Source: a virus
Direction: 5' to 3' (one strand)
IMG/VR virus record: IMGVR_UViG_3300009155_000322
Location: 1-21,205 of that record
DNA length: 21,205 nucleotides
Shown: positions 8,302 through 15,857 of the stretch, piece by piece
Position numbering within the stretch: position 1 is the first letter of the stretch
Layout: every line of letters begins with the position of its first letter
The notes under the pieces: model-generated
Seen by the model: the letters and a program-made list of their open reading frames with translations, nothing else
Told to the model about the DNA's origin: nothing
Database searches by the model: none
Position numbers and translations under genes: made by a program

Positions 8302-10290
8302 ATGCCATCATTATTAGAATTATTAGATAGAGCAAAAAAAGATAAAGTAGTAGCCTACGGCGATACTACTTATTTGCCTATTACGGATACAGATTCTTTA
8401 AATTCAGATGTTGGTAAATACGAATCAAAAGATACATCTTTAGAAAAAGTTTTAAAAAAATCATTAAAAAATCCATTAGATATACAAAATATGTTTGATA
8501 AGGCGGATAGGCTGATGATGGATACTAGAGGCATCATAAATCCGTATAGAACAACAATATTAACTGAAAAATTTCAAGCAGATACAATAGGTGGCGAAGT
8601 ATTAAAACAAACTTTAGCATTAGCTGGTTCGATATTAAAACAAAGAATTAGAATAGCAGATACTATATTTCCAGAAAAAAATAAACCTGGACCAATAAGT
8701 AATATACTATTACAACCTCAAAATGCGGCCAGAGGCGAAAAAGATATTGAAAAAAATAAACCATATTTTGTTAAAACGGTCTTTAAACCTGGAGCTGAAA
8801 TATTAGGAGGAGCTGCAAGGTCTGCAATACAAGGAGATTTACGAAGTGCAAAACAAGAAGCATTGCAAGCAGGATTAAATCTAGGGAGGTCAATGGGTAG
8901 AAAAAGTAAAATAACACTTGATGATACATACATTGAATCCTCGTATCACCCAGCATCGTTTGATTTAAATTTGGATGGAAGAATCGGTGGTAAAAAGGGA
9001 ACGAATAATGGAGAAGAAGGCCCAAAAACATTTTTTAAATTTAAAGAATATTATTTAAAGAAAGCGGATGCAATGGCGTTTAATGGTGTTCGTGCTTCAA
9101 ATGGTGCAATTAAAACTTTAAAAGAAAGAGACCCGGAAGAATATAAGCATCATAGTGATAGAATGATAGATTATTTAATCGCGGGAGTATTTCCAAAAGG
9201 TATAGTTCCAGAAGAATCATTGATTCCTTGGGTTAAATTTCATCCATTAGGATTTGAACCAATGTTTGTACCTGGTACAATATCAGGATTAAATGAAGAT
9301 GTTCAACCCAATTGGGAAACATACAAATATATTGGTTCACCATTTAATTCATATAAATACAATGGAGTAGAAAGAACTTTGCAATTTAATATAAAATTAT
9401 ATTGGCATGACCAAGGTCAAATATGGAGAATAAAACAACAAATTGAATATTTAAAACAATTATGTTTCCCTTCTTCAGATATATCAATTGCAAAATATAA
9501 AAACTCACCAACTGGCAGTTTAGGTTCTTCTGACCAATTATTTTATAGACCTCAATTTTTAGAATTAACAATACATGGTTATTCTAAAAAATTATTTGGA
9601 TTTGTAGAAAATTTAAGTGTAAATATTCCAGATGATGCAACTTGGCCATCAACAAATTCTAATATGGAGTTTTCAGATTCATCAACCCCACCAAAGGGAA
9701 TGGATAAAAAATTTTGGGGAAATTTTTTAGTTAATACTATATTTCCATCAAATGTTGATATTTCGGTAACTTTTAAAGTTATAGAAAATCCACATGCGGA
9801 ATTACAACAAAATGGTAGTAAAGTTAAATATAATTATAATTTAGATGGTATGGGTTTTGGACTATCCAGTACTATAATGCAAAACAAGTATCCATCTAGA
9901 CCATCTGTTACATTTGTTCCAGAAGAACCAACCAAAAGAGAAGAAACACCGGTAGTAGCTACTCAAACATCTACTGACACCAATAAAGTAACAAAAGCCC
10001 CAACAGGTAAAAAATCTAATAAAAATCCAAAATCATTAGGAAAATTAGTAAGTGCAACTTTAACAACATTAGATAAAGTTGCTACTAATCCATTAACAAA
10101 CGCGGTATTTCCTATAACAACTTTATATACGTTAGGAAAGGATGCGTATAATAAGAATCCATTATTTATAAATAATCTTGTTAATGGAAGAACTTGGCAA
10201 GACTTTAAAGCAAACCTGGCAAAAGCTAAAGCAGAAGAAGATGCTGCAATAGCAAAAAAGAAATTAAATGATGGTGCAACTGGCAACTAA
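8302..10290 (+). CDS. Baseplate tube-initiator-like protein (gp48/gp54 type)
   Basis: In this 662-residue protein, residues about 310-500 look like the tube-like fold of baseplate proteins that cap the hub and nucleate tail-tube polymerisation. The motifs are YIGSPFNSYKYNGVERTLQF, then NIKLYWHDQGQIWRIKQQIE followed by YLKQLCFP, FLELTIHGY and VDISVTFKVIENPHAE. A long N-terminal region (1-300) with Lys-rich helices precedes it. A Thr/Lys-rich tail (about 540-662) follows, including an LGKLVSATLTTLDKVATNPL hydrophobic stretch. In T4, genes 48 and 54 follow the tape-measure gene 29, and this gene has the same position, which supports the role. Which of the two it matches, or whether it replaces both, cannot be told here. 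Confident as a baseplate protein, less so for the exact type. Confidence 0.65.
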   Translation: MPSLLELLDRAKKDKVVAYGDTTYLPITDTDSLNSDVGKYESKDTSLEKVLKKSLKNPLDIQNMFDKADRLMMDTRGIINPYRTTILTEKFQADTIGGEVLKQTLALAGSILKQRIRIADTIFPEKNKPGPISNILLQPQNAARGEKDIEKNKPYFVKTVFKPGAEILGGAARSAIQGDLRSAKQEALQAGLNLGRSMGRKSKITLDDTYIESSYHPASFDLNLDGRIGGKKGTNNGEEGPKTFFKFKEYYLKKADAMAFNGVRASNGAIKTLKERDPEEYKHHSDRMIDYLIAGVFPKGIVPEESLIPWVKFHPLGFEPMFVPGTISGLNEDVQPNWETYKYIGSPFNSYKYNGVERTLQFNIKLYWHDQGQIWRIKQQIEYLKQLCFPSSDISIAKYKNSPTGSLGSSDQLFYRPQFLELTIHGYSKKLFGFVENLSVNIPDDATWPSTNSNMEFSDSSTPPKGMDKKFWGNFLVNTIFPSNVDISVTFKVIENPHAELQQNGSKVKYNYNLDGMGFGLSSTIMQNKYPSRPSVTFVPEEPTKREETPVVATQTSTDTNKVTKAPTGKKSNKNPKSLGKLVSATLTTLDKVATNPLTNAVFPITTLYTLGKDAYNKNPLFINNLVNGRTWQDFKANLAKAKAEEDAAIAKKKLNDGATGN

Positions 10291-10306
10291 TATCAATATT
10301 TTATAA

Positions 10307-10609
10307 ATGACAAGTAGATATCAAAATAGAAAAGTTTTAGAAAAAAAAGATACTAAAAAAAAGTATATGGAATCTACTATATACCCAAAAATAAAACCGT
10401 CCGATGCTGACACTTATTTAATAACAGAATCATCGGATAGATTAGATTTATTATCTCAAACATATTATGGTGATATTTCGTATTGGTGGGTAATAGCAGT
10501 TGCTAATAATTTAAATGAAGCATCTTTAAATATGACTCCTGGAATTCAAATTAGAATACCTGGAGACTTATCTAAAATTTTAAGTGATTTTGACAAAATA
10601 AATTCATAG
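10307..10609 (+). CDS. LysM-like baseplate wedge protein (gp53-like)
   Basis: 100 residues with a single LysM-like domain at about 35-90: ESSDRLDLLSQTYYGDISYW, WVIAVANNL and a closing PGIQIRIPGDL. The order (D.L..Ia...YGD...WW.Ia.aN.l.....l.pG..I.IP) is that of the LysM motif in T4 gp53 and in the small tail protein X of P2/Mu-type phages. Those proteins join baseplate wedges or tail tube and hub. It is about half the length of T4 gp53 (196 residues). It is 16 nt after the preceding gene, and the hub gene starts 3 nt after its stop. Confidence 0.75.
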   Translation: MTSRYQNRKVLEKKDTKKKYMESTIYPKIKPSDADTYLITESSDRLDLLSQTYYGDISYWWVIAVANNLNEASLNMTPGIQIRIPGDLSKILSDFDKINS

Positions 10610-10612
10610 GTT

Positions 10613-12997
10613 ATGGCGGGATTATTTATATCTGATTTAAAAAGTTGGGTTAAAGAAATATTTTTAAATAGAGAAAAACTAGTAGAAAGTGCTATGTTTA
10701 AAACTCCATGGGTTATACTAACCTCTCCGGCTCTTGTAGTACAGCAAACTGATAATAAAAAATTAAGCCTAAAAGAAAGAGCTGATATTTTTGATGATAT
10801 TATAAAAAATCCAGATGCATCAAAAGGATATCAGGGGTGTATAATTACAAACGAAGTACAAACACCTGAAAATGCATACGCAACAACTGGCCCATCTTAC
10901 ATTGGTACAGACTTTACTGGTAAAAAAATATTAGTTAGTGGTGAGAGTAATAGAGGAATACCAAATCCAATAATCGAAAATATAGAAATTGATACCGATG
11001 GTGTTGGAAACGCATTAAAAATTGCAACTATTAATGTTAGATTATTTTCATTAAAACAACTAGAAATGTTTGAATTGTTTTATTTGAAACCTGGAATGAA
11101 TATTTTATTAGAATTTGGAAATAATCAATCTTTATACGCAAATATAAGAAAAGAATATGTAGATTTAAGATATGGTAACAATTCAACATATCAGCAAAGT
11201 ATAGGAGCGCAAACTGATATATCATTAGCAAATGTAATTATAGATAAATCAAAATATGATACATTTTGTACAAATTTTGCAGATTTGTCTGTTGGTGATA
11301 TTGAATCACTTAGAAAATATTACAAAAGAGTTGAAGAATCTAGAGGAACATATGAACAAATTGCAGGAAAAGTTTTAGATTATACATATTCTATTCAAGA
11401 TAATGGAACGTATGTTGTTAGTTTTAAAATAACTGCAGGTAATGAGGTTTCAAGAGCCATTCCAAAATCTACAACTTCAACTAATAGTAAAACAAAAGGA
11501 CCGACAATTAATCCTATGATGTTTGATACCTGGATAAATCAAATAGAATCTGATTTTAATTTACCAGATTTATCTACAATTGTTACAAAAAAAGATGATG
11601 AAAAGCATTTTTTTAATTGGGGTATTACAAACGATAATAAAGCATATGAATCTTTATCAAAAAAACCATATATTACATTAGGATTTGTAATTGATAAGAT
11701 TTTAAACTATATATCTAAAACAAAACCTTCAATAGTTGATAGCAAATTTTTAGATATAGGTAAACAACAATTTTATACCGATAATAAAGGTGGTGGTAAA
11801 AGTTCAATAATATTGGCAAATTCTTCTAATAATTTGATATCTGCAAATGAAAATATTATATTTCCTGGACAATTACCTAAAATTATAAAAAATGTAAAAA
11901 ATAATACAATTGTATTATCAACAGATAGTAAAGGTAATATTGAAAAGACGGATTGTACTATTAATGGATTACAATTTAATTTAAAAGTCGATGAATTATA
12001 TATTGAAAATGAAAAATATAATGATTCAAATAAAAAAAACCCTGGTGAAAAATTTATAAAAGTATATGAAAAAAATGATAATGTTATTTTAGGAAACGCA
12101 TTAAATGTATTTTTATCATATGAAAAAGTAAAAGAAATTTGGCAAAGAGCATATACAAATATAGATTTTTTAGAATCAATATTGGCTATGGTAAACGATA
12201 ATTCATTTGGTATGATGAAGCTTATCATAGGTTCATTAGAAGGTGGAAAATCGGAATCATTTATTGTAGATGGTAAATTAAAACAAGGAACAAATATACT
12301 ATCACAGGCTATAAAAACTGATAAAGACGGCCCATATAGATTTAAACCTACAACTGTCCAATCAATTGTTAAGGAATTTACATATGAATTTAATATGAGT
12401 GATGCAATTGCAGGTAGAACATTATTTAATGCATATGCACATATAGCACAAGTTAAAAGCGCACAATCAGGCTCGGTAGACGATTCTTTATTAGGTATTC
12501 CAAAAAATGCATATGAGAGTGTTGATTTTTATACAACTCAAAATGCAGACGGATTTTATAGTTTAAATTATGTTGATGTAAAAGCGGTTGAAAAAACTAT
12601 GAAAAAAGCGGCACAAGATGCTGCAAAAGGATTACAAAAAGGGACAAACAGCCAAGCTCCACAGGATGTTTCATTAACTATAAATGCCAACTCTAAAAAA
12701 TTTAAGCTTGGTGGAACTGAAAAAGTTTTAATTTTTACTGATGAAAAATTTATAGGTAATATTGTTAGTAAAGCCTTTTATGAAAAAAATAAAAGTTTAT
12801 TAACTCCAATAGAAATTAGTTTAGTTATAGATGGTATAAGTGGTATAAGTTGTGGTGAGTTTTTTTTATGTGATGGTGTTCCTGAAATACATAATATAAT
12901 TGGTGCATTTCAAATTGAAAATGTGAAACATGCAATTAATCCAGATGGTTGGTATACTACTCTAGATGCTAGATGGAGAGTATTGGATATAAAATAA
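10613..12997 (+). CDS. Baseplate hub protein (gp27/gpD-like)
   Basis: 794 residues. The N-terminal part has the hub-type arrangement IENIEIDTDGVGNALKIATI, then NVRLFSLKQLEMFELFYLKPGMNILLEFG (about 121-168) and, near 260, VLDYTYSIQDNGTYVVSFKI. The C-terminus (about 735-794) has PIEISLVIDGISGISCGEFF followed by FQIENVKHAINPDGWYTTLD. This is the pattern of hub proteins in which a domain ends by relating a measured position to a tip protein. Such proteins form the trimeric central hub to which tube and spike attach. The middle (about 300-640) is Lys/Asn-rich and not recognised; it could hold an insertion. No lysozyme-like catalytic domain was seen. The gene follows gp53-like with a 3-nt gap. Family membership is inferred from motifs. 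Confidence 0.7.
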   Translation: MAGLFISDLKSWVKEIFLNREKLVESAMFKTPWVILTSPALVVQQTDNKKLSLKERADIFDDIIKNPDASKGYQGCIITNEVQTPENAYATTGPSYIGTDFTGKKILVSGESNRGIPNPIIENIEIDTDGVGNALKIATINVRLFSLKQLEMFELFYLKPGMNILLEFGNNQSLYANIRKEYVDLRYGNNSTYQQSIGAQTDISLANVIIDKSKYDTFCTNFADLSVGDIESLRKYYKRVEESRGTYEQIAGKVLDYTYSIQDNGTYVVSFKITAGNEVSRAIPKSTTSTNSKTKGPTINPMMFDTWINQIESDFNLPDLSTIVTKKDDEKHFFNWGITNDNKAYESLSKKPYITLGFVIDKILNYISKTKPSIVDSKFLDIGKQQFYTDNKGGGKSSIILANSSNNLISANENIIFPGQLPKIIKNVKNNTIVLSTDSKGNIEKTDCTINGLQFNLKVDELYIENEKYNDSNKKNPGEKFIKVYEKNDNVILGNALNVFLSYEKVKEIWQRAYTNIDFLESILAMVNDNSFGMMKLIIGSLEGGKSESFIVDGKLKQGTNILSQAIKTDKDGPYRFKPTTVQSIVKEFTYEFNMSDAIAGRTLFNAYAHIAQVKSAQSGSVDDSLLGIPKNAYESVDFYTTQNADGFYSLNYVDVKAVEKTMKKAAQDAAKGLQKGTNSQAPQDVSLTINANSKKFKLGGTEKVLIFTDEKFIGNIVSKAFYEKNKSLLTPIEISLVIDGISGISCGEFFLCDGVPEIHNIIGAFQIENVKHAINPDGWYTTLDARWRVLDIK

Positions 12998-13002
12998 TTT
13001 TT

Positions 13003-13383
13003 ATGGCATATAATGATTTAATAAAAGAAAAAATAATACATACAATTGTAATACCCGAAACAATTGTACCAACTCCAAATGAAATTGATTATACTAATGG
13101 TATTATCAAAAGATATTTTGTTCAAAAATCAAATGACGATCATGGTCATATATTTGAAGTAAAAAAAGATACATACGAAACATATTTACATAATCCTTAT
13201 TGGAAAGGTGTTGAATTATTTTGGAGAATTGAAGGACCAAAAGAAGTTGTTTACAAGAATGATGGAAGTATAGAAGATATAGGAGTATATAATTCAAACA
13301 CGGCTTCCATAAACATAGCATCTGCTAAATTAAAAAACATAGGACTTTATTTACCAAACATTTTACAATTTCATAAAGGTTGA
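13003..13383 (+). CDS. Hypothetical protein at end of tail module
   Basis: 126 residues from the ATG at 13003, chosen because it lies 5 nt after the hub stop. An in-frame ATG at 12973 would overlap the hub gene by 25 nt and is less natural. The protein has an N-terminal YNDLIKEKIIHTIVIPE, then YTNGIIKRYFVQKSND and WKGVELFWRIEGPKEVVY. This reads as a compact beta-rich domain; the family is not recognised. Its tight linkage to the hub gene suggests a virion or tail-assembly role. It is the last gene before a promoter-containing gap and a switch to metabolic genes. Confidence 0.65.
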   Translation: MAYNDLIKEKIIHTIVIPETIVPTPNEIDYTNGIIKRYFVQKSNDDHGHIFEVKKDTYETYLHNPYWKGVELFWRIEGPKEVVYKNDGSIEDIGVYNSNTASINIASAKLKNIGLYLPNILQFHKG

Positions 13384-13401
13384 TAAAAATCATATTTTAT
13401 T

Positions 13402-13432
13402 TTTGTAAATTTGAAAATAAGTTGTATATTTA
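13402..13432 (+). promoter_or_regulatory. Bacteroidetes-type promoter for dioxygenase gene
   Basis: TTTG (13402-13405), 19 nt, then TATATTTA (13425-13432), matching the Bacteroidetes -33 TTTG / -7 TAnnTTTG pattern in all but the last base. The ATG begins 5 nt after the -7 box, so the transcript would start at or next to the AUG. A 7-bp inverted repeat, TTATTTT (13397-13403) and AAAATAA (13414-13420), overlaps the -33 box and could be an operator. Confidence 0.6.
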
Positions 13433-13437
13433 ATTAT

Positions 13438-14199
13438 ATGAAACATCTTACACAAATAGAAAAAGAACAACTGCTGCATGACTGGAAATACAAAGGTTAC
13501 GTGATTGTTGATATTTTAACCGAATCTGAAGTGGATAATGTTATTGCTGAATTGGATAAATTAAGAATTAATAGAAACCAATCGGAAGAAACTTGGGGAG
13601 AGTATGAACCTTACATGCATCCTCATAAAGAATCGGAATTAGTAGAAAAAATATTGGCACATCCAAAAGCAATTGAATGTATGGAATTACTTTTGGATTC
13701 CGAAATACAAGGGGTACAAACTTGGGCATATTTCAAACCACCTGGAGAATTAGGTAGAGATGCTCACCAAGATGGATTTTATTCGCAGGCGGGTTGGAAT
13801 AAGATAGCAAATATTTCTATATCGTTAGACGAATCGGATGAAAGTAATGGAGGCCTATGGGCGTTTGAGGGTTCTCATTATTTACCTTTGTTAGATATTG
13901 AAGTTGATGAAAATAGAGTTAATTCAAATCCTGGTCATTGGAAAAATGAAAGAGGCAAAGCTAGTAAAATGCCAGAAGGGCATAATTTTCCAAAAATTTA
14001 TGCAACACTTAAAAAGGGCCAAGCATTTTTAATACATTCACATTTAGTACATGGTTCGGATACAAATAATGGAAACGCATTTAGACGTTCTATATTAAGT
14101 GGGTATATGTTAAAGGGTGGATATCTTCGACAAGGAGAACATATGAAAAGACAACCAATAGATGTATATGAAATTAGAGACAAACATTGGAAAGAATAA
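13438..14199 (+). CDS. Phytanoyl-CoA dioxygenase-family 2OG-Fe(II) oxygenase
   Basis: 253 residues from the ATG at 13438. The facial triad is visible: H110-Q-D112 (RDAHQDGFY), a distal His at 205 (HLVHGSDTNN), and an Arg at 216/217 (NAFRRSI) to bind 2-oxoglutarate. The NGGLWAFEGSHYLPL segment (137-151) is the usual conserved strand of PhyH proteins. The enzyme would use Fe(II), O2 and 2-oxoglutarate to oxidise a small molecule, nucleotide or nucleic-acid/protein group; the substrate cannot be deduced. The promoter -7 box lies 5 nt upstream, which sets the ATG. A TTG at 13411 is in frame but falls inside the promoter. It is followed after 37 nt by a PolA-like gene. The family is firm, the function unknown. 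Confidence 0.85.
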   Translation: MKHLTQIEKEQLLHDWKYKGYVIVDILTESEVDNVIAELDKLRINRNQSEETWGEYEPYMHPHKESELVEKILAHPKAIECMELLLDSEIQGVQTWAYFKPPGELGRDAHQDGFYSQAGWNKIANISISLDESDESNGGLWAFEGSHYLPLLDIEVDENRVNSNPGHWKNERGKASKMPEGHNFPKIYATLKKGQAFLIHSHLVHGSDTNNGNAFRRSILSGYMLKGGYLRQGEHMKRQPIDVYEIRDKHWKE

Positions 14200-14200
14200 T

Positions 14201-14231
14201 TTTGTAAATTCAGATATTTTTAGTATATTGT
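14201..14231 (+). promoter_or_regulatory. Bacteroidetes-type promoter for PolA-like gene
   Basis: TTTG (14201-14204), 19 nt, then TATATTGT (14224-14231); the ATG begins 5 nt later. The TTTTGTAAATT around the -33 box (14200-14210) is identical to 13401-13411 of the preceding promoter, so the two are related in sequence as well as spacing. Confidence 0.55.
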
Positions 14232-14236
14232 AGGGT

Positions 14237-15508
14237 ATGAATCTAATAGAAGATAAACATACCCTATTTTCTTTTTTAGGGGGTAATGTAAATATTGACC
14301 TTATTATTCCAGTATGGAGCTCACATAGAGCACATCCGTTTGGTACTCGTTTGTCCTTTATATATTTTAGGCATGTAAATGGTGATGATGGTATAATAAA
14401 TTTAAATCATATAGATGCTAAAAAATTAAATGAATTTGATATATCGAAAATAATTCATTCAAATACATTAGTTTTAGGTAATAGGTATTTAAACACAATA
14501 GGATTGGATTATGAGTGGGCACATTTTGAAGAGTATGGTAAACCATTTATCTTTAATGAGTTCGTTGCTGGGGTTTATAGAGGGTATAGAAACGACTTTA
14601 AAGAGTTGAATGATTGTGTACCTTTAATGAAGTGGTATGAAATCTTAAAGACAATCCCAAACATCAGTAATACGGATGAATCGTATCGTAAATATACAAA
14701 CGCAATCAATACTTTGGGAAAACTAGAAGGGGCTGGGGTAAAAGTCGATAGAGAAAAATTTATTGATAGTTTTAGCTTTGACGAGAAATACATCAAAAAA
14801 AATGATATTGTTTACACACAATACAACCCATATACAATAACAGGTAGACCATCTAACAGACATCTTAATGTGAACTACTCTGCTCTTAACAAATCGGATG
14901 GTAGTAGAGAATGTTTTGTTAGTAGACATCCAAATGGTACTTTATTACAATTTGATTTTGAGTCATACCACGTTCGTTTAATTGGAGGATTAGTTGGCTA
15001 TAAATTTCCAACGGATATTTCGGCACACCAACACCTTGCTCAATATTATGGATTACCAACGGAAGAAGCGAAACTATTGACATTCCGTTATCTATATGGT
15101 GGTTTGGATGAAATGGCGAGAGAGATTCCATTTTTTAAAAAGGTTGAGGAATATATAACATCTCAATATAATAGATTCGTTATAAATGGGTATTTGGAAA
15201 CTCCCTTATACAAACGAAAAATTAACTTTGATAGAATTGAATCTCCAACCGAACAAAAAGTATTCTCTTACTTATTACAAGCAATAGAGACTGAAGTGAA
15301 TTACATCAAAATTAGAGAGGTATTGGAAGTATTGAGTAGTAAGATGAGTAAAATGATTTTGTATACCTATGATGCGTTTCTTATTGATACACACCCAATT
15401 GAAAGAGATGAGATTTTAAAATCCGTAAACGACATTATGGAGTTGGGTGGATTTCCGGTACGAATAGAAGAAGGAGAGAATTATAACAATTTAAAGGTTA
15501 TAAGTTAA
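14237..15508 (+). CDS. Compact family-A DNA polymerase-like protein
   Basis: In 423 residues, the C-terminal part (about 195-423) carries the Pol I polymerase motifs in order. YTITGRPSNRHLNVNY (199-214) matches TxTGRLSSxxPNLQN. FDFESYHVRL (239-248) is motif A, with Asp240. AKLLTFRYLYGG (278-289) is motif B, with Lys279, Phe283 and Tyr287. NGYLETPLYKRK (318-329) matches the GYVxTxxGRRR strand, and YTYDAFLID (376-384) is motif C, with Asp379. The catalytic Asp pair is therefore present, but motif C has YDA instead of HDE, and the Arg before motif B is Thr. The fingers are very short. No clear 3'-5' or 5'-3' exonuclease motif is seen in residues 1-190. It may be a repair or specialised polymerase rather than the replicase. 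Polymerase activity is inferred. Confidence 0.8.
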   Translation: MNLIEDKHTLFSFLGGNVNIDLIIPVWSSHRAHPFGTRLSFIYFRHVNGDDGIINLNHIDAKKLNEFDISKIIHSNTLVLGNRYLNTIGLDYEWAHFEEYGKPFIFNEFVAGVYRGYRNDFKELNDCVPLMKWYEILKTIPNISNTDESYRKYTNAINTLGKLEGAGVKVDREKFIDSFSFDEKYIKKNDIVYTQYNPYTITGRPSNRHLNVNYSALNKSDGSRECFVSRHPNGTLLQFDFESYHVRLIGGLVGYKFPTDISAHQHLAQYYGLPTEEAKLLTFRYLYGGLDEMAREIPFFKKVEEYITSQYNRFVINGYLETPLYKRKINFDRIESPTEQKVFSYLLQAIETEVNYIKIREVLEVLSSKMSKMILYTYDAFLIDTHPIERDEILKSVNDIMELGGFPVRIEEGENYNNLKVIS

Positions 15509-15513
15509 AAATT

Positions 15514-15524
15514 TATATTTATAT
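15514..15524 (+). promoter_or_regulatory. TATATTTATAT motif upstream of gene at 15542
   Basis: It is preceded by AAATT and lies 17 nt before the ATG at 15542. It is almost identical to the sites at 1023 and 5049. It would drive the 100- and 813-residue genes, suggesting that this pair is expressed with the tail genes. Confidence 0.4.
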
Positions 15525-15541
15525 CATATAATTATGTTAGT

Positions 15542-15844
15542 ATGAGATTAGTAGACCTTATTCCTTTAAAAGAATATTATAACCCAGCCGAAGCTTTTAA
15601 TAAAAAAGTAAGTAGAATGACCGATAATAATGACCATTCTTCTGCGGCAGTTGAATTGGCAATCTATATGGATGACAAAGATGCCGTTCGTAAGTTACAA
15701 CAAATTAAAAAACAGCACGATAAGGATGGTAGTATTTCTCCAGAAGATGCAAAGAAGAGAGATAAGATGGTTGATGATTTGTTAAAGCAAGCAAAAAAAT
15801 CTCTAACAAATAAAGATTATACATTAGTAAGTGATTCATTTTAA
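15542..15844 (+). CDS. Hypothetical protein, likely helical
   Basis: 100 residues, not recognised. The N-terminus MRLVDLIPLKEYYNPAEAFN is followed by a charged, probably helical body rich in Asp/Lys (AVRKLQQIKKQHDKDGSISP and on). A nearby EDAKKRDKMVDDLLKQAKKS segment looks amphipathic and could form a coiled coil. There is no signal peptide, membrane segment or cysteine. The next gene begins 13 nt after the stop and is probably cotranscribed from the late-type motif at 15514. A structural or head-associated role is a guess from that pairing. Confidence 0.6.
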   Translation: MRLVDLIPLKEYYNPAEAFNKKVSRMTDNNDHSSAAVELAIYMDDKDAVRKLQQIKKQHDKDGSISPEDAKKRDKMVDDLLKQAKKSLTNKDYTLVSDSF

Positions 15845-15857
15845 TAAAAGATAAAAG

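Noticed and set aside
9963-10286. 107-codon open frame on the - strand
   Set aside because: It is a shadow of the Lys/Ala-rich end of the initiator-like gene and has no upstream signals.
11773-12228. Long open frame of 151 codons on the - strand
   Set aside because: It lies wholly within the hub coding region and reads as low-complexity Phe/Ser/Ile-rich sequence, the expected shadow of an AT-rich Lys/Asn-rich gene.
12973-13002. Upstream ATG for the small gene after the hub
   Set aside because: It would overlap the hub gene by 25 nt, while the ATG at 13003 follows the stop by 5 nt as is usual in this window.
13411-13437. TTG start for the dioxygenase giving 9 extra residues
   Set aside because: The region is occupied by the promoter spacer and -7 box, and the ATG at 13438 fits the 5-nt spacing seen at the other host-type promoters.
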